A stretch of 6,341 nucleotides of DNA from contig JAPLZA010000026.1 of the NCBI GenBank assembly GCA_026395275.1, positions 1 through 6,341 of the forward strand. Direction: 5' to 3'. Both the position numbers and the translations under genes were made by a program. Below are positions 1-5,322 of the stretch, piece by piece (position 1 is the first letter of the stretch; each line of letters opens with the position of its first letter). Below the pieces are notes generated by a model. The model saw nothing but the letters and a program-made list of their open reading frames with translations. It made no database searches and was not told the origin of the DNA. This DNA comes from Candidatus Staskawiczbacteria bacterium (GTDB lineage: Bacteria > Patescibacteriota > Minisyncoccia > Minisyncoccales > Staskawiczbacteraceae).

Positions 1-1
1 G

Positions 2-586
2 ATGAACGTGATAAAATATTTTCGGTATGCTTTTCAGCGCGCCAAAAGCCTTGGACTTCCATTAATTTGCTTGGATAAGAGTAACGTTGTGCCCCACCAC
101 GTGTTTTGGCGGAAAATTGCCGAGAAAATTCATGAGAAAGAATTTTCTGACGTAGAAATGAGGGTTCTTTTCTCTGATGATGCGGTGCGCACTTTACTGC
201 ACCCCGAACGACTCCATGGCGTGATTGCCTGCACAAATGTGGACGGCGATTATCTGTCTGATGGAGCGCTTGAAGCAGTGGGTAGTATGGGTTTAATGTA
301 TAGCTCGGCTATCAACCCGGACAACGGAATGGCAATGTTTGAAAGCGGAGCCGGAACATATCCTGAAGCAAAAGGTAAGGACATTGCCAATCCCATTGGC
401 AGAATTCTTACCGGAGCTTTGATGCTTCGCCACATTGGCGCTGTTCAGGGCGCCGATGCCATTGAGCGGGCAGTCCAAGAAACCTTGAAAGCAGGTTACA
501 GAACTCCAGACTTGGCATCGGGCGTCAGCGGAGAAATCCGAGTTGGCACCAAAGCCATGGCTATGGAAATTATGAGTTATTTGTAG
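2..586 (+). CDS. Isocitrate/isopropylmalate dehydrogenase family protein, 3' part (5' end outside window)
   Basis: This is the C-terminal part of a decarboxylating beta-hydroxyacid dehydrogenase (IDH/IPMDH fold), which oxidises isocitrate, 3-isopropylmalate or a related substrate with NAD(P)+ and Mg2+/Mn2+ in the cytoplasm. The frame is open to the left edge and 194 residues are visible; family members are about 330-400, so the ATG at base 2 is probably internal. Counting from that Met, the DKSNV motif (25-29) carries the catalytic Lys 26, and metal-binding Asp residues sit at 59, 83 and 87 in GDYLSD, with the 24- and 4-residue spacing of the family. The cofactor loop follows (FESGAGTYPEAKGKDIANP, 113-131), then GYRTPDL at 165-171. 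The His of the usual HGTAP/HGSAP loop is Ala here; E. coli-type LeuB has Gly at this site, so activity is plausible. The substrate-recognition region lies outside the window, so I cannot choose between IDH and LeuB. GC is visibly higher than in the downstream genes. Confidence 0.9.
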   Translation: MNVIKYFRYAFQRAKSLGLPLICLDKSNVVPHHVFWRKIAEKIHEKEFSDVEMRVLFSDDAVRTLLHPERLHGVIACTNVDGDYLSDGALEAVGSMGLMYSSAINPDNGMAMFESGAGTYPEAKGKDIANPIGRILTGALMLRHIGAVQGADAIERAVQETLKAGYRTPDLASGVSGEIRVGTKAMAMEIMSYL

Positions 587-607
587 GGCGTCCCAAATAG
601 GGAAGTC

Positions 608-638
608 AGCGCTGTTGAAAAATATGGCGCTTTTTTTT
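608..638 (+). terminator. Rho-independent terminator after the dehydrogenase gene
   Basis: AGCGCTG (608-614) pairs with TGGCGCT (625-631), five Watson-Crick pairs and two G-T wobbles, around a 10-base A-rich loop. The 3' arm runs directly into eight T residues (631-638). It begins 22 bases after the stop codon. The stem is short but the T tract is strong. Confidence 0.7.
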
Positions 639-652
639 GCAAAAATTTTGCA
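638..652. repeat. Perfect 7-bp inverted repeat TGCAAAA-A-TTTTGCA
   Basis: TGCAAAA (638-644) and TTTTGCA (646-652) are exact inverted copies around one central A. The element overlaps the end of the terminator T tract and stops five bases before the -35 hexamer of the next promoter. With a one-base spacer it is a poor RNA hairpin, so an operator-like DNA site is more likely, though chance in AT-rich DNA is possible. Confidence 0.35.
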
Positions 653-657
653 CCTAC

Positions 658-686
658 TTGCTGTAAAAAACCGTATTGTATATAAT
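658..686 (+). promoter_or_regulatory. Sigma70-type promoter for the DUF5666-repeat gene
   Basis: The -35 is TTGCTG (658-663), the spacer is 17 bases and the -10 is a perfect TATAAT (681-686). The expected start near 693 gives a leader of about 43 bases that is very A/T-rich and has no Shine-Dalgarno sequence. A second possible pair, TAGACA (686-691) and TATAAT (707-712) with a 15-base spacer, lies inside that leader and would shorten it to about 17 bases. Confidence 0.65.
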
Positions 687-735
687 AGACAAATAGGTCG
701 GCTAATTATAATTTAAAATTTAATAAAATAAAACA

Positions 736-1749
736 ATGAACACACAAAAATATATTTCGTTATTAGTAATATGTTTAGTTGCAGTCAGTATTTTAGTTGC
801 TTCTCCTGCGTTAGCTCAAAAGAATTTTAAAATTAGCAAAAGCGCGCCTAAAATTGGGCAAATCTTGCAAAAACCAACAATTTCAGGTACTGTTTCAGCA
901 ATAAATGGAAACACAATAACAGTTTCAGGTAAACAAGATATCACTAGAAAAGATATTAAAACTTCCAGTTCTGTGGCAAACATTACTTTTACAGTAGATG
1001 CAACAAAAGCTAAAATAACAAAAAATGGTGCTGCAGGGAAGATAACTGACATAGCGGTAGGTGATACAGTTGTGGTTCAGGGCACGATAACTGGGACCAA
1101 TGTTGTAGCAACTACAATAAAGGATGGACAAAATGTGACAGACCCTAACAGAATGAGGCCAAATTTAGTCGGAAAAGTTTCAGCAATAAGCGGGAACACA
1201 ATAACTGTTGTAAGCCAACAAGGATTCAGAAAACCAACAGACGCTATTATTAATCCATCAAGCACTATTTTTACAGTAGACGCTTCTGGCGCTAAAATAT
1301 TTAAGGGTGACGTAACCAGCGCAGTGTCTGGCATTACTGTTGGGGATACAATAATTGTTCAAGGTACTGTTACTGGGACCAATGTTGTAGCAACAATGAT
1401 TCGCGATGGACAAATTGGCAAAGACAATGAAAACCAAGCTTTACTTCAAATACAAGGGAATGGTCAGCCGGTTGTTGCAGGAAAAGTTTCTGCAATTAAT
1501 GGTTCTAATATAACTATTGTTAATAATAGTGTCACATACACAATAGATACAATAACCGCAAAATTTATTGTTGGGGGTCAGACGACTGCGACTATTTCAA
1601 ACGTTGCAGTAGGAGATAATTTGATTGTTCAGGGAACGATAAACGGTAATTCTGTGATTGCTTCAACTGTAATAGATAAAAAAGTATCTGCAATAAATAA
1701 CAATGCTCAAGGAAATAATAAAAAATCTGCTACAGGGCAATTTCTTTAA
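736..1749 (+). CDS. Secreted protein with three DUF5666-like repeats
   Basis: This 337-residue exported protein has an N-terminal Sec signal peptide: Lys at position 5, a hydrophobic core at about 7-23 and an ALA site giving likely cleavage after Ala 27. The rest is three tandem copies of a beta-rich unit at about 49-132, 144-226 and 247-316. Each opens with G(T/K)VSAI(N/S)G, has FTVDA or a variant midway, and closes with VGDxxxVQGTxxGxxVxA. This matches the DUF5666 pattern, a small barrel-like domain common in exported bacterial proteins whose function is not established. After repeat 3 the chain starts a fourth motif (KVSAINNN, 316-323) but ends within 22 residues. There is no lipobox, LPXTG motif or C-terminal membrane segment, so the protein is released or held non-covalently. 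ATG at 736 is chosen because the signal peptide starts there. It has its own promoter and terminator, so it is probably monocistronic. The biochemical role is unknown. Confidence 0.88.
   Translation: MNTQKYISLLVICLVAVSILVASPALAQKNFKISKSAPKIGQILQKPTISGTVSAINGNTITVSGKQDITRKDIKTSSSVANITFTVDATKAKITKNGAAGKITDIAVGDTVVVQGTITGTNVVATTIKDGQNVTDPNRMRPNLVGKVSAISGNTITVVSQQGFRKPTDAIINPSSTIFTVDASGAKIFKGDVTSAVSGITVGDTIIVQGTVTGTNVVATMIRDGQIGKDNENQALLQIQGNGQPVVAGKVSAINGSNITIVNNSVTYTIDTITAKFIVGGQTTATISNVAVGDNLIVQGTINGNSVIASTVIDKKVSAINNNAQGNNKKSATGQFL
880..1683 (+). repeat. Three tandem DUF5666-like coding repeats
   Basis: The units lie at about 880-1131, 1165-1413 and 1474-1683. Units 1 and 2 share an exact 23-base stretch at 1090-1112 and 1372-1394 (it begins ACTGGGACC), and GTTTCAGCAATAA occurs in both (892-904 and 1177-1189). 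Unit 3 is shorter, lacking the insert between the second and third conserved strands, and is more diverged. Units 1 and 2 therefore look like the more recent duplication, or they have been homogenised. Confidence 0.8.
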
Positions 1750-1786
1750 ACATTTGTTTGGATTCTAAATAGTTAATATGGTCGCA

Positions 1787-1816
1787 AAAAAGCTCCGCTT
1801 TCAGGCGGGGCTTTTT
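1787..1816 (+). terminator. Strong rho-independent terminator after the DUF5666-repeat gene
   Basis: AAAAAGCTCCGC (1787-1798) pairs over 12 positions (one T-G wobble) with GCGGGGCTTTTT (1805-1816) around the loop TTTCAG. The T-rich 3' arm supplies the U tract. It lies 37 bases after the stop codon and separates this gene from the next surface-protein gene. Confidence 0.9.
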
Positions 1817-1844
1817 GTTTATCTTTTTTTATGTTGAAAGTTTG

Positions 1845-1853
1845 TGATATAAT
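1845..1853 (+). promoter_or_regulatory. Extended -10 promoter for the Ig-like repeat protein
   Basis: TGATATAAT (1845-1853) is a perfect extended -10 element (TGn plus TATAAT). No good -35 lies at the usual distance: position 1825-1830 is only a T run, and TTGAAA at 1834-1839 is too close. The predicted start near 1860 gives a leader of about 20 bases with no Shine-Dalgarno motif before the ATG at 1880. Confidence 0.6.
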
Positions 1854-1879
1854 AAGCTAATACAATTAAGTTTCATAAC

Positions 1880-4057
1880 ATGCAAACATATAAAATAGTT
1901 TCTGCTCTAGTTGTTTTATTATTAATTTCTGTTTTTCCATTTACAGCTAATGCTATGACTCCAACATTATCTGTTTCGGCAACTGGCACAGGAGATAATG
2001 TCCAAATAAATGTAATTGGTGACCCCAATGTCAGCATTTTATTTTTTTATTCTGGTTCGCAGTTTATTACGCTTGGAAGCACGAGCTCCAGTGGAAATTT
2101 TTCTACTGTTATAAGTTCTTCTACGTATTCAATTGCAGCAAATGCTCTTGTTTATGTTAAAACGGGCGGACTTTCCGGCACCCAATCTACAAGCGTATCA
2201 TGGCCGTATGTCCAAAACACAACAACATCTAACAATATAACACTAAGCCAGGGCGCATTATTATTAAATATGGGCCAAACATCAACAGTAACAGCCAGTT
2301 CCAGTTATCTTTATGTGTTAAGCAATTCAAACCCTTCTATTGCTAATATAAATTTGAACGCTAATCAAATAACAATTACTGCAAACACATACGGCTCAAC
2401 CGTGGCGAATATTTGCGTTGTAGGAAGCACAACAAATTGTTCAACAATAACAGTAACCGTACAAAGTTCGGGGGCCCAACAATTAAATTTCAGCCAAAAT
2501 AATTTTTCGATTGTTTCAGGGCAAAGCGCTCAAATTACAGTGACAGGAGGATCTGGGACATATTTAATATCAAATAATTCCAATTCCAGTTCCATATCTT
2601 CAAGTTTAAGCGGAGCGACAGTAACACTTTCAGCCAGCGGCACAACCGGTTCGGCTTCTATAACTGTTTGCACAACCGACATGAACAACTGTGGAATTAT
2701 TAATATTAGCTCAACAACGGCAAACTCTACAGCAGTAACTTTTAGCCAAACAAATCCTGTTGTTCCAATTGGACAAAGTACAACCGTAACAATTTATGGC
2801 GGGTCTGGCGCTAATTTCTACGTTTCATCAAATTCAAATCCCAGCATTGTACAAGCTAACATAAACAGTAATATTTTAACTTTAATAGGAAACGCAACTG
2901 GAACTTCAACCATTAACATTTGCGCATATGCTGGTACTTGTGCCTCGTTAACCGCAAACGTAAGCTCTGTCACCAATAACGGCGGGCCCATATTATTAAG
3001 TCAGAGCACAGTTTCAATTTTGGCCGGACAAAGCGCCAACATTACAATTTCAGGAGGATCAACGCCCTATAGTATTTCTTCAAACTCTCCAAACATTTTT
3101 AACGGGGTCATTAATGGAAATATTTTAACTGTTTATGGAGTTAACTCTGGCTCTGGCACCGCAAGTATTTGTTCATCAGCCGGATGTGCAACACTGTCTA
3201 TTACAATAAATAACTCAAATTCTTCTGTAAACCCTCCAACTTTCAGCCAAAATAATGTTTTATTAAATGTTGGCCAACAATCAACAATTTATATTTCAGG
3301 TAACAGCGGATATTATGTTTCTAACAATTCAACACCCACAGTTGCTTCAGTTTTAATAAATGGAAATGCAGCTACAGTCACTGCCAGTAACACCGGAACA
3401 GCTAATATTTCTATGTGCCAAAACGGCGGACAATGCGCAACGCTATATGTAACGGTTTCTAACGCAAATACACAGATAGCTTTAAGTCAAAATAATGTGT
3501 CTTTAACTGCAGGTCAAAGCACAACAATTGCTATCACAGGAAGCGGAGTATATTATGTATCAAATAATTTAGTTCCCACGGTTGCCAGTGCTGTAATCAG
3601 CGGAAGTTCTGTTGTTATTTCGGCGATTAACGCAGGAACAACAAATATTTCCGTGTGCCAGGGCGCCAGTCAGTGTGCAACATTATATGTGGCAGTCACC
3701 GGCGTTGTAACGCCCACAGCATCAGCTTATGCCTTCTTGCGCTACTTGGGGCCGGGAGACAAGGGTGATGACGTTTTAAAACTTCAACAAGTTTTATCTA
3801 ACTTAGGATTTTTGACAGCAACACCAAATGGCTACTACGGACTAGCCACCAAAGCAGCTGTTCAAAAATTTCAAAAAGCGCACGGAATTAAACAGAGTGG
3901 TAACGTTGGGCCATCAACAAAAGATACGCTAAACCAACTTTCAGCATCATCAACCGCGTCTACAACCTCATCAACTACACAAACCGCAAGCGCCCAGCAA
4001 ATTCAGCAAGCAATAGCGCAACTAATGGCTCAAGTTGCACAAATGCAGGGTCGATAA
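1880..4057 (+). CDS. Large secreted Ig-like repeat protein with C-terminal peptidoglycan-binding domain
   Basis: This 725-residue exported protein probably forms a peptidoglycan-attached surface stalk. A Sec signal peptide has Lys 5, a hydrophobic core at 7-21 and an ANA site with likely cleavage after Ala 25. Residues 26-110 form a Cys-free beta-rich domain. Six Ig-like units of about 75 residues follow at 119-195, 202-277, 286-363, 370-444, 453-527 and 532-606. Each starts with a (F/L)SQxx...GQS strand, has a YxVSNNSNPS-like centre and ends in I(S/N)xC-x(4-7)-C-x-(T/S)LxVxV. All 12 Cys residues lie in these pairs. Residues 616-687 match the PG_binding_1 fold (GDDVLKLQQVLSNLGF, YGLATKAAVQKFQ). 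A Ser/Thr linker and a Gln/Ala helix (705-723) end the chain. There is no Glu anywhere, and only Asp 267 is charged between 95 and 620. The domain set resembles cell-wall proteins of Parcubacteria. A role as adhesin, S-layer-like component or stalk is inferred; no catalytic domain is visible. Confidence 0.88.
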   Translation: MQTYKIVSALVVLLLISVFPFTANAMTPTLSVSATGTGDNVQINVIGDPNVSILFFYSGSQFITLGSTSSSGNFSTVISSSTYSIAANALVYVKTGGLSGTQSTSVSWPYVQNTTTSNNITLSQGALLLNMGQTSTVTASSSYLYVLSNSNPSIANINLNANQITITANTYGSTVANICVVGSTTNCSTITVTVQSSGAQQLNFSQNNFSIVSGQSAQITVTGGSGTYLISNNSNSSSISSSLSGATVTLSASGTTGSASITVCTTDMNNCGIINISSTTANSTAVTFSQTNPVVPIGQSTTVTIYGGSGANFYVSSNSNPSIVQANINSNILTLIGNATGTSTINICAYAGTCASLTANVSSVTNNGGPILLSQSTVSILAGQSANITISGGSTPYSISSNSPNIFNGVINGNILTVYGVNSGSGTASICSSAGCATLSITINNSNSSVNPPTFSQNNVLLNVGQQSTIYISGNSGYYVSNNSTPTVASVLINGNAATVTASNTGTANISMCQNGGQCATLYVTVSNANTQIALSQNNVSLTAGQSTTIAITGSGVYYVSNNLVPTVASAVISGSSVVISAINAGTTNISVCQGASQCATLYVAVTGVVTPTASAYAFLRYLGPGDKGDDVLKLQQVLSNLGFLTATPNGYYGLATKAAVQKFQKAHGIKQSGNVGPSTKDTLNQLSASSTASTTSSTTQTASAQQIQQAIAQLMAQVAQMQGR
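2234..3697 (+). repeat. Six tandem Cys-paired Ig-like coding repeats
   Basis: The units lie at about 2234-2464, 2483-2710, 2735-2968, 2987-3211, 3236-3460 and 3473-3697. By hand alignment units 5 and 6 align without gaps over 72 residues and are more than half identical; the others are more diverged. Nucleotide identity is low apart from short blocks such as the 16-base TTTCAGCCAAAATAAT at 2488-2503 and 3241-3256, so the duplications are old and the protein pattern is kept by selection. The Cys spacing in units 1-6 is 7, 6, 5, 4, 5 and 5 intervening residues. Confidence 0.85.
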
Positions 4058-4073
4058 AAAACTTACTTAAATC

Positions 4074-4098
4074 AAAAACCGCCCATAAGGCGGTTTTT
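4074..4098. terminator. Bidirectional terminator between convergent genes
   Basis: AAAAACCGCC (4074-4083) and GGCGGTTTTT (4089-4098) form a perfect 10-bp stem around CATAA, followed by T on the plus strand and mirrored by an A/T run on the other. It lies 16 bases after the plus-strand stop and 22 bases beyond the stop of the minus-strand cfa gene, so it can end both transcripts. Confidence 0.88.
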
Positions 4099-4101
4099 TA
4101 A

Positions 4102-4120
4102 TGTTGTGTTGTGTTGTGTT
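4102..4120. repeat. Short TGTTG pentanucleotide tandem repeat
   Basis: Three full copies of TGTTG plus TGTT occupy 4102-4120, between the bidirectional terminator and the stop codon of the minus-strand gene. It is a short simple-sequence tract with no evident function; copy number could vary by slippage without touching either reading frame. Confidence 0.6.
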
Positions 4121-5239
4121 TTATCTTATAGATTTATATCCTCTGGGAACTCCATGTGGAGACAAAACAATTTGCCACAGCTGGGCATCCCTTGATCTAA
4201 AAGCTCCTGCGCAAGATAACAAATAATAATTCCACATTCTATAAAAATCTCCTTGATATTTGTCTTTTATCTTCGGCCAACTTTTATTAAAATTTTTGTG
4301 CCACTGCATTAAAGTTTTATCGTAATCAGCTCCAAAATTATGAACGTCTTCAATTACAAACAAACCTTCAGTATTTGAGGTGATATGTTTTAAAGAGGGA
4401 AGCATACCATTTGGGAAAATATATTTATTCATCCATGGATCAGCGTTGTTCCCGGTTGTTAGACTACCAATTGTGTGAAGAAGGAATAGTCCGTCCTCTT
4501 TAAGGCATTTTTTAACAATTTTAAAAAAGTTTTTATAGTTTTTTTCACCAACATGCTCAAACATTCCCACAGAGACAATATGGTCAAACTTTTCATTTAG
4601 TGATTCGTAGTTTTGCAATCTAAGTTCTACAGGCAATCCTTTACAAATTTTTTGGCCCAATTTAACCTGTTCTTTTGAGACAGTTATGCCAACGACTTTA
4701 ACTCCATAATTTTTAGCTGCGTGATAGGCAAAACTTCCCCAACCGCATCCAATATCTAAAACTGTTTGCCCCTTTTTCAAGTCTAATTTTTTACAAATTA
4801 AATCTAACTTTGCCTCCTGTGCTTTATCTAATGTTTTAGAATTTCTCCAGTATCCGCAACTATACGCCATTGTTTTCCCCAGCATTGGTTCAAAAAGGTC
4901 GTTTCCAATGTCATAATGTTTTTCGCCAACTTCAAATGCGCGCTTTACTGCCTGAAGATTAAATAGTTTTGCTTTAATGAATCCAAATAAAATAGGCAAG
5001 GACAAACCAACTCGGCTGTATATGTCAGAAGATAAAATTCTATAAAAAAATTCATCTAATTTATCACATTCCCACCAGCCCTCCATATACGCCTCACCTA
5101 AACCCAAAGAGCCGTTAATTTTAACCCTATTATAAAGTTTAGGGTTAATTATTCTAATATCCCATGGGTTTGTGCCATTAATTTTTATTTTGGCCGGCTC
5201 CAATATTTTTTGTAGCCATTTTTCTGAATTGTTTTTCAT
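4121..5239 (-). CDS. cfa: Cyclopropane-fatty-acyl-phospholipid synthase
   Basis: This enzyme transfers a methylene group from S-adenosylmethionine onto the cis double bond of unsaturated acyl chains in membrane phospholipids, giving cyclopropane fatty acids, at the cytoplasmic membrane face. It has 372 residues against 382 for E. coli Cfa, so it is full length. An N-terminal lipid-binding-type domain (about 1-95) is followed by the class I methyltransferase domain. The SAM motif is LDIGCGWGSFA (161-171). Every E. coli active-site residue I can place is kept at a constant offset of 11: Cys 128 (YSCGYW), Glu 228 (MFEHVG), His 255 with Ile 257 (LLHTIG) and Tyr 306 (GADYD). Blocks such as YIFPNGMLPS (273-282) and CAGAFRSRDAQLWQ (343-356) also match the Cfa branch, which argues against mycolate or N-methyltransferase relatives. 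The start at 5239 fits the E. coli N-terminus and the promoter position. It is convergent with the surface-protein gene and divergent from the pseudouridine synthase gene. Confidence 0.96.
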   Translation of the reverse strand: MKNNSEKWLQKILEPAKIKINGTNPWDIRIINPKLYNRVKINGSLGLGEAYMEGWWECDKLDEFFYRILSSDIYSRVGLSLPILFGFIKAKLFNLQAVKRAFEVGEKHYDIGNDLFEPMLGKTMAYSCGYWRNSKTLDKAQEAKLDLICKKLDLKKGQTVLDIGCGWGSFAYHAAKNYGVKVVGITVSKEQVKLGQKICKGLPVELRLQNYESLNEKFDHIVSVGMFEHVGEKNYKNFFKIVKKCLKEDGLFLLHTIGSLTTGNNADPWMNKYIFPNGMLPSLKHITSNTEGLFVIEDVHNFGADYDKTLMQWHKNFNKSWPKIKDKYQGDFYRMWNYYLLSCAGAFRSRDAQLWQIVLSPHGVPRGYKSIR

Positions 5240-5249
5240 GTTATTTTTT

Positions 5250-5277
5250 ATTATATCAATTAAAAATAATATATCAA
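5250..5277 (-). promoter_or_regulatory. Sigma70-type promoter of cfa, near-leaderless
   Basis: On the minus strand the -35 is TTGATA (5277-5272), the spacer is 16 bases and the -10 is a perfect TATAAT (5255-5250). The expected transcription start falls near 5243, only about 4 bases before the ATG at 5239. There is no room for a Shine-Dalgarno sequence. Confidence 0.68.
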
Positions 5278-5282
5278 TACTG

Positions 5283-5311
5283 TTGTTTTTAAGGCTATTT
5301 TTTGATATATT
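5283..5311 (+). promoter_or_regulatory. Promoter of the RluF-like gene, near-leaderless
   Basis: The -35 is TTGTTT (5283-5288), the spacer is 17 bases and the -10 is TATATT (5306-5311). The expected transcription start lies near 5318, about 5 bases before the ATG at 5323. It is arranged back to back with the cfa promoter, with only five bases between the two -35 hexamers. Confidence 0.5.
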
Positions 5312-5322
5312 TAATCAAACAA

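Noticed and set aside
250..478. Two minus-strand frames of 61 codons opposite the dehydrogenase gene
   Set aside because: The plus strand encodes conserved IDH/IPMDH motifs throughout; the antisense peptides have no recognisable features.
816..1334. Three minus-strand open frames (816-1052, 925-1131, 1077-1334) opposite the DUF5666 gene
   Set aside because: They are antisense to a well-supported exported protein, repeat along with its repeats, overlap one another and show no domain or promoter.
2234..3697. CRISPR-like or satellite DNA array
   Set aside because: The periodicity is at the protein level, about 75-84 codons, with diverged nucleotide sequence and an intact reading frame; there are no short identical repeats with unique spacers.
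4102..4120. TGTTG tandem repeat as a phase-variation switch
   Set aside because: It lies outside both reading frames and outside any promoter, between a terminator and a stop codon, so a length change would have no obvious effect.
5302..5322. TTG at 5302 as start of the pseudouridine synthase
   Set aside because: It overlaps the likely -10 element, adds seven residues before the S4 domain, and an ATG at 5323 starts at the position expected for the family.
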